In this document: positions 6,121 to 14,180 of the stretch, piece after piece
How positions within the stretch are numbered: position 1 is the first letter of the stretch
How the letters are laid out: the number at the start of each line of letters is the position of its first letter
DNA from: a virus
Virus record (IMG/VR): IMGVR_UViG_3300048021_000334
Coordinates: 1 to 26,560 of that record
DNA: 26,560 nt
Direction: 5' to 3' (one strand)
Translations under genes and position numbers: made by a program
Notes under the pieces: generated by a model
The model's database searches: none
What the model was told of the DNA's origin: nothing
What the model saw: only the letters and a program-made list of their open reading frames with translations

Positions 6121-9100
6121 ATGGCATTAACATCACCAGGAGTAGAAGTTAAAGTAATTAACGAATCATTCTACACTCCGGCAGAGCCTGGCACGACCCC
6201 AATGATCTTTGTTGCATCTGCTTCTAACAAGCTAAATGCAAGTGGAACAGGAACAGCACAGGGTACACTAAAGGCAAACGCTGGTAAACCATACTTATTA
6301 ACATCACAAAGAGATCTAGCAGATACCTTTGGCGATCCGTTGTTTTATACAGACAACAACAATAATCCAATTCACGCTGGCGAACTTAACGAGTACGGCT
6401 TACAGGCTGCATATTCGTATTTAGGTGTAAGCAACAGAGCGTGGGTAGTAAGAGCTGATATTGACTTAGCAGAAATTAGTCCTTCAGCAGATGCACCGGC
6501 GGCAACTCCGGCAGCTGGAACTTACTGGGTTGATACACAAACTTCAGAATTTGGCATTCAAGAATGGAATGGCGCAGGCGTAACCACAACAGGTGGTCAA
6601 TCGTTTACTACTAAAACTCCAATTGTAATTACAGATTCAACACAACTAACAGACGGATCACAGGTAGCAAACGGTACTACTGGAAAAATGCCAAAAGCAA
6701 CTGTCGGCGCAATTGGTGACTATGCAGTAGTATTTGGGTCAACTGTTGTTAGATTATTTTACAGAAACGCATCAGGCGTTTGGGTACTAGTTGGTTCAGA
6801 TGCGTGGACATTAAGTTGGGCAACAGTGCGCGGCACTAAGTCAAACCCAAGTTTTTCACAATCTTCTGCAACATTTACTATTAACGGAACTACAGTTACA
6901 GTAGCACAATCAGACATTATTAGTGATGTTTCAGCTAATATTGTAAGTTTATTTCCACTAGGTAACATTAGTGCAAAAACAGTTGATGGACGTTTAGAAA
7001 TTTACAGTGACGGTACAGACAGCGCAGCAGCTGATTCAAGTGCGGTTGGATCAATTGAAATTGTTGGTGATGCAACATTACTAGGTGAACTAGGAATTGC
7101 AGCAGCTACATATTATCCACCAGAATTACATATTGACAAGCACACTAGAGTTCCATCATTCAAAACAAGCGACACATATTCACGCCCAACAGGTAGTGTA
7201 TGGCTTAAAACAACTGAACCAGGTGCAGGCGCACGTTGGAGAGTTAAAGTTTGGAACGATGCAACTAAATTATGGGACGCTGTTTCAGCACCATTATACA
7301 AGTCAAACGAAGAAGCACTTAATAGTTTAGATAAACTAGGCGGCGGTTCAAATATTGCAGCAGGCGATGTTTACGTTCAAGCAAACGTTGCTGGAGATGC
7401 ACAGCCATTAGCAACGTTTAAAGTATTCAAACGTAACGCTGTTGCACCTACTACAATTATTGGTTCGTCAATTGGCTCAGGTGGCATTACTGCTGATACT
7501 TACAATTTTGGTATTCAAGCAACTGCTCCTAACTCAAGCATACTAAGCACTATTGTTGTAGCAGAGATTACAACAACTGGCGCAGCTTCAGATGCAGACT
7601 TAGTTGCAGCGGCAATTACAAATGCTGGTGTACCACACGTGAGTGCAGAAGTTACAACAGGTAACAAAGTTGTTATTAAACACGCAAAAGGCGGAGACAT
7701 TAAATTAACAGATGATGGCTCAGACGCAGTGTTAGGCTCAATGGGCTTTGCACACTTTGCAAACGTTAACAATGGAACTCCTAACTTGTATTACGAAGCA
7801 GGAACAGATGGCGATACAGCTCCATTACAATTACGTGCTACACTTTGGAAAGCAACTACAAACTCTTCAGGAACTGAAGTAGCATTTTATACTGCATCAG
7901 ATGATCCAGTTACAGCACTAACTAATGATGGTGCATTATGGTACAATTCAATTGTTGACGAAGTTGACGTTATGATCCATAATGGTACTACTTGGGTAGG
8001 TTATCATAACTTTAGTGCAGCATATGCTGATTGTGATCCAAATGGTCCAATTGTAAGTGCAAGCACACCGTTATTACAAAGTGATGGTACTGCATTAGTA
8101 ACAGGCGATCTTTGGATTAGTACAGCTGATTTAGAAAATTATCCTGCAATTTACAAGTATAATGCAGAATTGCAAAATACACCAATTGCAAATCGTTGGA
8201 TTTTATTAGACAAAGCAGATCAAACATCAGAAGATGGTATTTTGTTTGCAGATGCACGTTACAACACAGCAGGCGCAAACAGCGGCACAGCTGGTGATAT
8301 TGACACATTATTAACAAGCGATTACTTAGATCCAGATGCACCGGATCCAGCATTATATCCAAAAGGTATGTTGTTATGGAACCTAAGACGTTCTGGCTTT
8401 AATGTTAAAAAGTTTGTACGTGATGCAATTGATATTAATTCAGACAACGAAAGAGCCGGCGACGAAGCTATGGGTGCTTACTATCCACACAGATGGGTAA
8501 CAGAGTCAGGCAACCAAGCAGATGGTTCAGGTAGCTTTGGACGTCACGCACAGCGTAAAGTTGTTGTACAAGCATTACAAGCAATGGTTAACTCAAACGA
8601 TGACATTAGAGATGACGAATCAAGAATCTTTAACTTGATGGCAACTCCAGGTTATCCAGAGCTAATTGGTGAAATGATCACACTAAACTATGACAGAGGC
8701 CTAAGTGCATTTGTTATTGGTGACACACCAGCAAGACTTGCTTCAGACGCAACTTCACTAAACAACTGGGCAACTAACCAAGCATTAGCACCAGAAGATA
8801 ATGATGATGGCTTAACTAGCCGTGATGAATACTTTGGTATCTTTTATCCTTGGGGCTTTACAAGTGACAATGCAGGTAACAACGTAGTTGTTCCTCCAAG
8901 TCATATGATGCTACGCACAGTTGCACTAAGTGATCAAGTTAGCTATCCTTGGTTTGCTCCGGCAGGCACAAGACGTGGTGGTATTACTAATGCAACATCA
9001 ACAGGATTTGTAAATGCAGAAGGCGAATTTGTAACAGTAGCGTTGAACGAAGGTCAACGTGATACATTATACGCACAAGCAATTAACCCAATTACGTTTA

Positions 9101-9480
9101 TTAGTGGCGCAGGACTTGTTAACTATGGACAGAAAACTCGTGCAAGAGGCGCAAGTTCATTAGACAGAATTAACGTAGCACGTTTGGTAATTTACTTACG
9201 TTCACAGTTAAATCAGTTAGCTAAACCATATATCTTTGAACCAAATGATAAGATTACACGTGATGAGATCAAACAAGCAGCAGAGAGTTTAATGCTTGAG
9301 CTAGTTGGTCAAAGAGCACTATATGACTTCTTAGTAGTATGTGATGAATCAAACAATACGCCAAGCAGAGTTGATAGAAATGAACTATACTTAGACATTG
9401 CTATTGAACCTGTAAAAGCAGTAGAATTTATTTACATTCCGCTAAGACTTAAAAACACTGGAGAAATAGCAGGATTATAA
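6121..9480 (+). CDS. gp18: Tail sheath protein gp18, greatly enlarged
   Basis: This 1119-residue contractile tail sheath subunit starts ALTSPGVEVKVINESF, like T4 gp18 (TLLSPGIELKE). It ends with the conserved sheath C-terminal domain: FLVVCDESNNTPSRVDRNEL followed by KAVEFIYIPLRL. Between these, YGLQAAYSYLGVSNRAWVVRAD is the usual domain that follows the N-terminal arm. T4 gp18 has 659 residues, so about 450 are extra. They lie mainly in residues 120-700 and include four related Trp/Gly segments near 129-153 (GTYWVDTQTS), 356-391 (GSVWLKTTEPG), 601-631 (GALWYNSIVD) and 659-700 (GDLWISTADL). The insertions are probably surface decorations on the sheath. A strong Shine-Dalgarno and a late promoter fit abundant late expression. 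Confidence 0.93.
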   Translation: MALTSPGVEVKVINESFYTPAEPGTTPMIFVASASNKLNASGTGTAQGTLKANAGKPYLLTSQRDLADTFGDPLFYTDNNNNPIHAGELNEYGLQAAYSYLGVSNRAWVVRADIDLAEISPSADAPAATPAAGTYWVDTQTSEFGIQEWNGAGVTTTGGQSFTTKTPIVITDSTQLTDGSQVANGTTGKMPKATVGAIGDYAVVFGSTVVRLFYRNASGVWVLVGSDAWTLSWATVRGTKSNPSFSQSSATFTINGTTVTVAQSDIISDVSANIVSLFPLGNISAKTVDGRLEIYSDGTDSAAADSSAVGSIEIVGDATLLGELGIAAATYYPPELHIDKHTRVPSFKTSDTYSRPTGSVWLKTTEPGAGARWRVKVWNDATKLWDAVSAPLYKSNEEALNSLDKLGGGSNIAAGDVYVQANVAGDAQPLATFKVFKRNAVAPTTIIGSSIGSGGITADTYNFGIQATAPNSSILSTIVVAEITTTGAASDADLVAAAITNAGVPHVSAEVTTGNKVVIKHAKGGDIKLTDDGSDAVLGSMGFAHFANVNNGTPNLYYEAGTDGDTAPLQLRATLWKATTNSSGTEVAFYTASDDPVTALTNDGALWYNSIVDEVDVMIHNGTTWVGYHNFSAAYADCDPNGPIVSASTPLLQSDGTALVTGDLWISTADLENYPAIYKYNAELQNTPIANRWILLDKADQTSEDGILFADARYNTAGANSGTAGDIDTLLTSDYLDPDAPDPALYPKGMLLWNLRRSGFNVKKFVRDAIDINSDNERAGDEAMGAYYPHRWVTESGNQADGSGSFGRHAQRKVVVQALQAMVNSNDDIRDDESRIFNLMATPGYPELIGEMITLNYDRGLSAFVIGDTPARLASDATSLNNWATNQALAPEDNDDGLTSRDEYFGIFYPWGFTSDNAGNNVVVPPSHMMLRTVALSDQVSYPWFAPAGTRRGGITNATSTGFVNAEGEFVTVALNEGQRDTLYAQAINPITFISGAGLVNYGQKTRARGASSLDRINVARLVIYLRSQLNQLAKPYIFEPNDKITRDEIKQAAESLMLELVGQRALYDFLVVCDESNNTPSRVDRNELYLDIAIEPVKAVEFIYIPLRLKNTGEIAGL

Positions 9481-9488
9481 GGTACTAA

Positions 9489-9514
9489 TTAGGCCCCTGA
9501 AATATGGGGCCTAA
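9489..9514 (+). terminator. GC-rich hairpin after gp18, no U-tract
   Basis: A perfect 9-bp stem TTAGGCCCC / GGGGCCTAA encloses an 8-nt loop (9498-9505), nine bases after the gp18 stop. It is followed by AATATGC rather than a T-run. It may be a weak terminator, an RNA 3'-end stabiliser or a processing site. Confidence 0.55.
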
Positions 9515-9518
9515 ATAT

Positions 9519-9526
9519 GCTAAATA
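9519..9526 (+). promoter_or_regulatory. Late-type promoter element GCTAAATA for gp19
   Basis: GCTAAATA lies 23 bp before the gp19 ATG, with CAGGAGA as Shine-Dalgarno in the predicted leader. A second TAAATA (9512-9517) lies on the edge of the preceding hairpin. Confidence 0.6.
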
Positions 9527-9549
9527 CTTGCAACAGGAGATAAAATAGA

Positions 9550-10176
9550 ATGGCAATTTCAACACTATCAAAAATTACAGTTCCATTAGCAACTGGGGAC
9601 AGCGCAGCAGCTCAAGGCTTATTGATGCCTAAGTTACAGTACCGTTTCCGTGTTACTTTGGAAAACTTTGGTGTATCAACACCGACAACAGAATTAACAA
9701 AACAAGTTGTTGACGTAACTCGTCCAACAGTAAGTTTTGAAGAGATTCCAATTGAGGTTTACAACTCACGTGCATACCTAGCAGGTAAGCATACTTGGGA
9801 AGCAATTACGCTGAACTTACGTGAAGATGTAAACAACAACGTACAAAAACTAGTAGGCGAGCAGTTACAGAAACAATTCGACTTCTACGAGCAGTCAAGT
9901 GCAGCATCAGGACAAGATTATAAATTTACTACACGTATTGAGATCTTAGATGGTGGTAACGGTGCTAACACACCAAATGTACTAGAAACTTTTGAACTAT
10001 ATGGTTGCTTTGTACAGAATGCTGCTTACAACTCATTAGCTTATAGTGCTAACGAGCCAGTAACAGTAACGCTTGCAATTAGATACGACAACGCAATCCA
10101 AACTCCAGAAGGTACTGGAATTGGTACAGCAGTTGGACGTACAACAAATACTTTAGTTACAGGCGGCGGCGTTTAA
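9550..10176 (+). CDS. gp19: Tail tube protein gp19
   Basis: This 208-residue protein follows the sheath gene, as in other T4-like phages. Recognisable segments are LQYRFRVTLENFG at the first beta strand, VVDVTRPTVSFEEIPIEVYN, AGKHTWEAITLNLREDVNNN and FELYGCFVQNAAYNSLAY. Together these give the beta-barrel tube fold shared by myovirus tubes and Hcp. Hexameric rings of it form the inner tail channel. It is longer than T4 gp19 (163 residues), with a Gly/Thr-rich C-terminal extension. The start is supported by a Shine-Dalgarno (CAGGAGA) about a dozen bases upstream and by the late element at 9519. The gene is flanked by a hairpin upstream and an intrinsic terminator downstream, so it is probably a monocistronic late unit. 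Confidence 0.93.
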   Translation: MAISTLSKITVPLATGDSAAAQGLLMPKLQYRFRVTLENFGVSTPTTELTKQVVDVTRPTVSFEEIPIEVYNSRAYLAGKHTWEAITLNLREDVNNNVQKLVGEQLQKQFDFYEQSSAASGQDYKFTTRIEILDGGNGANTPNVLETFELYGCFVQNAAYNSLAYSANEPVTVTLAIRYDNAIQTPEGTGIGTAVGRTTNTLVTGGGV

Positions 10177-10203
10177 TAAACTCCTTTAAGCCATTCGTTA
10201 TAG

Positions 10204-10230
10204 AGAGGGAGCCGCAGAGCTCCCTTTTTT
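10204..10230 (+). terminator. Rho-independent terminator after gp19
   Basis: A 7-bp stem AGGGAGC / GCTCCCT (10206-10212 with 10219-10225), extendable by two weaker pairs, has a 6-nt loop and ends in an unbroken T-run to 10230. It isolates gp19 from the next late unit. Confidence 0.9.
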
Positions 10231-10255
10231 ATTATATACGCACATAATTTGTAAA

Positions 10256-10263
10256 GATAAATA
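10256..10263 (+). promoter_or_regulatory. Late-type promoter GATAAATA, five bases before an ATG
   Basis: GATAAATA is followed by TTAGT and the ATG at 10269. No Shine-Dalgarno sequence lies upstream. By T4 spacing the first transcribed base would be the A of the start codon. Confidence 0.65.
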
Positions 10264-10268
10264 TTAGT

Positions 10269-11549
10269 ATGAGCAAGTTCAACGGATTTTTAGATAATAT
10301 AGCAAACGGCATTTTAAGTCCAAAAGGTAATATGGCCGATTGGCAACACGCCTCACGATTGTATATTACTGATACACAAAAACACGCACCTAAATTATCT
10401 TTTTCATATCATATAACTTTTTATCTTACAGAACAAGCAAAAGCTATAATACAAGAAGTTGACCAATACAAACACGAAATTGGTATGCTTGTTAAACAAG
10501 CTGACTTACCTAAGTTTCAAGCTACAGTTGAAACTAAAAACAAATATAATCGTAAAAAGAATGTACAAACACGTATAGATTATAGCCCAATAAACATTAC
10601 ATTTCACGATGATAATTACGGTGCAACAACTGCACTAATGGAAGCATATTATAGGTACTATTATGCAGACGCAAACCATTCATTAAATAGTGGAGCATAT
10701 GGCAACCGTCGTACAGGCGACACATTATATGATGGCCCTGGCACAAACACATTTAAGTTTGGTATGGATAATAATATTCCAAATGTGCCATTTTTTGACC
10801 GTATTGAAATTGCACAAATGGCTCGTAAGAGTTATACAAAATATACATTAGTAAATCCTATTATATCTGACTGGTCACACGATTCTGTACAAAATAGCGA
10901 AAGCAATCCTTTAGAAAATAGAATGACTATTAATTACGATAGTGTATTTTATGATAGAGGACACGTAGAAGCAGGTAACAACGGCGAACCAGCAGGATTT
11001 GGACAAACAGATCATTACGATACAACACCTAGTCCTATTACACCATTAGGCGGCGGACAATTAGGCATTGACGGCATCTTTGGCACTGGCCTTGATCTAT
11101 ATGAATATATTACACAAGGCAAAAACTTTAGCAATCCTTTAGAAGCAGGTATTGCAACAGTTAACTTAATTAATAGTGTTAGAAACAACGGCACTGATGG
11201 TCTTAGACAAGGTGGTATGAGAATACTTACAGATGTAATTGGCAGCGCAGCTGGTATAGATGTTAGTGGAGTATCTCAAACATTCTTTCCTAAAAGTTCA
11301 GGTAGTGGCGGCGATGCAGGAAAACTATTACTTGCAACAGCAGCCGTTGCAGGAGTTTCAGCTGTAGTATCTAATAGTAGATCAAATACATCAACTACAA
11401 CAGGTGACACAAATCCTGTATCCCAGGATGATGCAAGATTCCAAAACTTCTTGGGTAAATATCAAGCAGATGGTGGCACTGGAGGAATCAATGGTGCAAG
11501 GCAAAGTTACGATGCATTATCAACTGTAGCAAAGTCAGCATTTGATTAA
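10269..11549 (+). CDS. Tail-tube-like virion protein
   Basis: This 426-residue protein of a family widespread in marine T4-like phages directly follows gp19. The N-terminal half contains KLSFSYHITFYL, EIGMLVKQADLPKF, TKNKYNRKKNVQT and YSPINITFHDDNYG, then TKYTLVNPIISDWSHDSVQN. This is the strand order of the tail-tube fold. It is therefore probably a tube relative at the tail terminus or baseplate, comparable in role to T4 gp48 or gp54, but the assignment is not resolved. The C-terminal third is Gly/Ser/Asn-rich with one hydrophobic stretch near residues 351-368 (LLLATAAVAGVSAVV). The gene starts five bases after a late element and ends 11 bp before the next gene. Confidence 0.72.
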   Translation: MSKFNGFLDNIANGILSPKGNMADWQHASRLYITDTQKHAPKLSFSYHITFYLTEQAKAIIQEVDQYKHEIGMLVKQADLPKFQATVETKNKYNRKKNVQTRIDYSPINITFHDDNYGATTALMEAYYRYYYADANHSLNSGAYGNRRTGDTLYDGPGTNTFKFGMDNNIPNVPFFDRIEIAQMARKSYTKYTLVNPIISDWSHDSVQNSESNPLENRMTINYDSVFYDRGHVEAGNNGEPAGFGQTDHYDTTPSPITPLGGGQLGIDGIFGTGLDLYEYITQGKNFSNPLEAGIATVNLINSVRNNGTDGLRQGGMRILTDVIGSAAGIDVSGVSQTFFPKSSGSGGDAGKLLLATAAVAGVSAVVSNSRSNTSTTTGDTNPVSQDDARFQNFLGKYQADGGTGGINGARQSYDALSTVAKSAFD

Positions 11550-11560
11550 GGAAAAATATT

Positions 11561-11929
11561 ATGTCAAGTTTACCACAAGATAAACCAACCAACTTTGATG
11601 ACAAAGGTGTTACTAAATTTTTTGATACATACTTTTCAAAAAAACTTAGCTTTCCAACAACGCAAGTTGATGCTGTAGTTACATTCTTTACCAAAAGAGG
11701 ATTTGATAAAACAGCAGCAATTAGTGTTTCGACTACGTTGTTGCAACAGGCTAAGATTGACGAAGTTAATGTATTCAAATTACTAGACACATTAAGTGGA
11801 TTAACTGAAGTACAATTAAGTGCAATCGTTACAGAAGTATTAAATTACAATAGGCCTAAAACAAGTACACTAGGTTTTAAAAGAACCGAATCAGCAGATA
11901 AAATCGAAAAACGAAATATTGTAGCGTGA
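11561..11929 (+). CDS. Conserved small protein of marine T4-like phages, 122 aa
   Basis: This all-helical protein contains VDAVVTFFTKRGFDKTAAIS, VFKLLDTLSGL and VQLSAIVTEVLNYNRPKTS, ending EKRNIV. I recognise close relatives in other marine T4-like genomes in the same place between the tube genes and gp4, but no function is known to me. It has no signal peptide or metal motif. The start is backed by AAGGAA just after the previous stop. The stop at 11929 is separated by one base from the gp4 ATG, so the two are co-translated. The position suggests a virion or assembly role, which is inference. Confidence 0.75.
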   Translation: MSSLPQDKPTNFDDKGVTKFFDTYFSKKLSFPTTQVDAVVTFFTKRGFDKTAAISVSTTLLQQAKIDEVNVFKLLDTLSGLTEVQLSAIVTEVLNYNRPKTSTLGFKRTESADKIEKRNIVA

Positions 11930-11930
11930 T

Positions 11931-12368
11931 ATGGCTAGATTTGCTCAGGGAAAGTTTACACCAAAGCAACCTGAAAAATACATAGGTACTAGAACACCTA
12001 CATATAGATCAAGTTGGGAATTTCATTTTATGAAGTTTTGTGACGAGCATCCAAGTGTTGCAAAATGGGCAAGTGAAGCAATACGTATTCCATATAAAAA
12101 TCCACTAACAGGAAAACATACAATTTATGTTCCTGATTTCTTTATTGCGTATGCAGATAAAGGTGGAAAACAAAAAGTTGAATTAATTGAAGTTAAACCT
12201 GCTAATCAAGCAATAAGAGAAAAAGTAGGGCGTAGCAGAGTTAATCAAGCAAGTTATATTGTTAATCAAGCTAAATGGGCCGCTGCATATGCTTATTGTA
12301 AGCAAAAAGGTATTACTTTTAGGATTATAACTGAAAATGATATTTTTCATAATGGCAAAAGACGATAA
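11931..12368 (+). CDS. gp4: Head completion nuclease-like protein gp4
   Basis: This 145-residue protein parallels T4 gp4 in order: a short basic N-terminus, TYRSSWEFHFMKFCDEHP (T4: TYRSNWEKFFFEWLDKNP), WASEAIRIPY, YVPDFFIAY, ELIEVKPA, then NQAKWAAAYAYCKQKGITFR and the ending TENDI. D69 with E87-V-K89 forms a PD-(D/E)xK-like nuclease core. In T4, gp4 is needed to complete packaged heads before tail joining. It is the same length as T4 gp4 (150). No Shine-Dalgarno sequence is evident. Translation probably depends on coupling with the gene ending one base upstream. Confidence 0.9.
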   Translation: MARFAQGKFTPKQPEKYIGTRTPTYRSSWEFHFMKFCDEHPSVAKWASEAIRIPYKNPLTGKHTIYVPDFFIAYADKGGKQKVELIEVKPANQAIREKVGRSRVNQASYIVNQAKWAAAYAYCKQKGITFRIITENDIFHNGKRR

Positions 12369-12371
12369 ATA
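12364..12371 (+). promoter_or_regulatory. Late-type promoter GATAAATA for gp16
   Basis: GATAAATA overlaps the gp4 stop codon and lies 24 bp before the gp16 ATG. The leader contains an upstream ATG at 12385 that opens a four-codon frame (MEVQ) whose TGA overlaps the gp16 start. Confidence 0.5.
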
Positions 12372-12395
12372 ATAGTAGCATATAATGGAAGTCCA

Positions 12396-12887
12396 ATGAC
12401 CAAAAAACTAGAAGAATTATTAAATTTGCCTGATTCTAAAGAAATTATCGATGATGCAAAACAAGAAGATAAAAAGAATACAGCAGTTGTGCAAGCTCAA
12501 GAAACACAACGTGATATTCACGAACTTGATAAAATAGCTAGTGCGTTACCTAGAGTAAAGGGACTTGGAGATAAAGCAGATAGCGAACTTGAAGACATTG
12601 CAAAGAAAGCATTAGACGCATATGATGATTTAATGGATTTAGGAATGAATGTTGAATCACGTTACGCAAGCAGAGTATTTGAAGTTGCAGGCGGAATGCT
12701 TAAAACATCATTAGATGCCAAGGTTGCTAAAATGGACAAGAAACTAAAGATGATTGATCTGCAACTTAAAAAAGAAAAAATGGACAAAGATGGCATAAAC
12801 AATGATGGCAATGTTGTAACCGGTGAAGGCTACGTAGTTACAGATCGCAATAGTTTAATGGAAAAACTCAAGAATATTGATAAATAA
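12396..12887 (+). CDS. gp16: Terminase small subunit gp16
   Basis: This 163-residue, highly charged helical protein has almost the length of T4 gp16 (164). Its central segment ESRYASRVFEVAGGMLKTSL, then KVAKMDKKLKMIDLQLKKEK, matches the gp16 pattern of a residue-SPR-type turn followed by a long coiled coil. The C-terminal VVTDRNSLMEKL matches the T4 ending around FMGSPTELMDEI. gp16 forms a ring that recognises phage DNA and stimulates the gp17 motor. Unlike T4, where gp16 and gp17 overlap, three small genes separate it here from gp17. Translation initiation looks weak (GGAAG only four bases before the ATG) and may involve the MEVQ mini-ORF. Confidence 0.82.
   Translation: MTKKLEELLNLPDSKEIIDDAKQEDKKNTAVVQAQETQRDIHELDKIASALPRVKGLGDKADSELEDIAKKALDAYDDLMDLGMNVESRYASRVFEVAGGMLKTSLDAKVAKMDKKLKMIDLQLKKEKMDKDGINNDGNVVTGEGYVVTDRNSLMEKLKNIDK
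12879..12886 (+). promoter_or_regulatory. Late-type element GATAAATA before the gene at 12908
   Basis: GATAAATA overlaps the gp16 stop region and lies 21 bp before the next ATG. It could drive the downstream packaging genes, but an AAATAA stop context makes chance occurrence easier here. Confidence 0.4.
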
Positions 12888-12907
12888 TACAAAGCGGGAA
12901 AATAATT

Positions 12908-13465
12908 ATGAAAAATTTTACAGATTATCTAATAGAATCAAAAAAGACATACGATTTTAAAATTGGAGTAGCAGGCGACTATGCAGAAGCGTGTAAACAA
13001 CACCTTGAAACTGCATTAGGCAGATTTGGCTTAGTTAAAGTTACAGATGGCAAAAGAGTTCCAATTTCAAAACGTCCATTAGATTTTCCACAGTTAGAAA
13101 ATATTGATGTTACTTACTTTGAAGCAGAAGTTACGTACCCTACTACTACACAAGTATTACAAGAGTATTTAGGTAAGAGTTGCGATATCCCGCAAAGCAA
13201 CATTATCGTACGTGATCCACTTGCTCCACAAGAAGATTATCAAGAAGAAAAAGAAACCAAACCATACGAATCAATGCTAAACACAGAAGAACTAGGCGGC
13301 GAAAGCGCACAAGAATCTGTAGCAGGAAATAGAGTAATGGATCTATTGAAAGAGCTAGAAGTTGCTCGCAAAGAAAGAGAAGTTGACCCAGTAATGGGCA
13401 CTCCAAAAGGCGAGTCTAAAGACATTGATGAATCAGAAAACACCAAAGCAGTCGTAGGAGGCTAA
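12908..13465 (+). CDS. Conserved protein upstream of terminase, 185 aa
   Basis: No named family is assigned. Residues 1-110 form a compact alpha/beta region: YDFKIGVAGDYAEACKQHLE, then ALGRFGLVKVT, NIDVTYFEAEVTYPTTTQVL and IPQSNIIVRDP. Related proteins occur in other marine T4-like phages near the terminase genes. The remaining third is acidic and probably disordered (QEEKETKPYE and VMDLLKELEVARKEREVDP). The gene has no strong Shine-Dalgarno sequence (GCGGGA) and is followed four bases later by the next gene. A role in head assembly or as a prohead core component is possible from position and composition, but it is not shown. Confidence 0.7.
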   Translation: MKNFTDYLIESKKTYDFKIGVAGDYAEACKQHLETALGRFGLVKVTDGKRVPISKRPLDFPQLENIDVTYFEAEVTYPTTTQVLQEYLGKSCDIPQSNIIVRDPLAPQEDYQEEKETKPYESMLNTEELGGESAQESVAGNRVMDLLKELEVARKEREVDPVMGTPKGESKDIDESENTKAVVGG

Positions 13466-13469
13466 TACA

Positions 13470-14180
13470 ATGGATATGAAAAAAATCTTAGAAAATATGG
13501 ATTCGGCGGCAGCAGGCGATAAGCCATCAGTAGCAGGATCAAACGTTAACGATATGAAAACTATTTTAGAGTCAATTCAGCAAGTAGAAGAATGCGGAAT
13601 GGGAGAAGGCGGTATGCCAATGGATATGCCATCAGAACCAGAAGATAAAATGTCAATGAATGTTTCATTAAATGCAAGAGGCGATGCAGTTGAAGACTTA
13701 ATTAAATTAATGGGTGGCGCAATTGCACCACAAGATGCTCCAGTATCAATGCCAATGCCAATGCCATCAGCGGGTCTAGACACACACGACCACGAAATGG
13801 GCGATATGAAAAAGATGATGAAACTTGCTAGTGATGCTGATATGGAACCAGATGCACCAGCAGATGAACCAGAAATGGAAGACTGGGATAATTCACCAGA
13901 AGAAGAATATAGCGATACTAAGACAATGACTAAAGACTTGTCAGGTGGTATTAACCGTGAAAAGAAAATGCATAAGCCAGCAGCAGATGGAGATAATCCT
14001 ATTGCAGTTGAAACATCAATCAAAGAACAGCTTTGGGCAGCATTAAACGAAAAAATGACAGCTGAGGGGCGCGGACGTGGTAAGAAGAAAACATTAAAAG
14101 CATCACGCGGTAACGAAGACATCCAAACAACTGAGGGCTCTAGAGGTAAAAAGAGTCGTGGTAAGAAGTCAAGAGGTTAA
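13470..14180 (+). CDS. Acidic Met-rich low-complexity protein with a basic repeat tail
   Basis: This 236-residue protein is mostly disordered, rich in Met, Asp, Glu and Pro. A short motif recurs three times: DMKKILENMD (2-11), DMKTILESIQ (28-37) and DMKKMMKLAS (112-121). A segment DLSGGINREKK followed by DGDNPIAVE is shared with head-region proteins of other marine T4-like phages. The last 38 residues are strongly basic and contain repeats of RGKKS ending SRGKKSRGKKSRG, like a DNA-binding tail. AGGAGG lies ten bases before the ATG. Position near gp16/gp17 and composition suggest an internal head or prohead protein; this is inference. It overlaps the next gene by 23 bp. Confidence 0.65.
   Translation: MDMKKILENMDSAAAGDKPSVAGSNVNDMKTILESIQQVEECGMGEGGMPMDMPSEPEDKMSMNVSLNARGDAVEDLIKLMGGAIAPQDAPVSMPMPMPSAGLDTHDHEMGDMKKMMKLASDADMEPDAPADEPEMEDWDNSPEEEYSDTKTMTKDLSGGINREKKMHKPAADGDNPIAVETSIKEQLWAALNEKMTAEGRGRGKKKTLKASRGNEDIQTTEGSRGKKSRGKKSRG

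Noticed and set aside
10183-10203. Small gene between gp19 and the terminator
   Set aside because: No frame with a start signal exists; the gap holds only the terminator and the next promoter.
13577-14122. 181-residue antisense frame on the minus strand
   Set aside because: It mirrors the low-complexity Met/Ser/Asp codons of the plus-strand gene and has no start signal or family resemblance.
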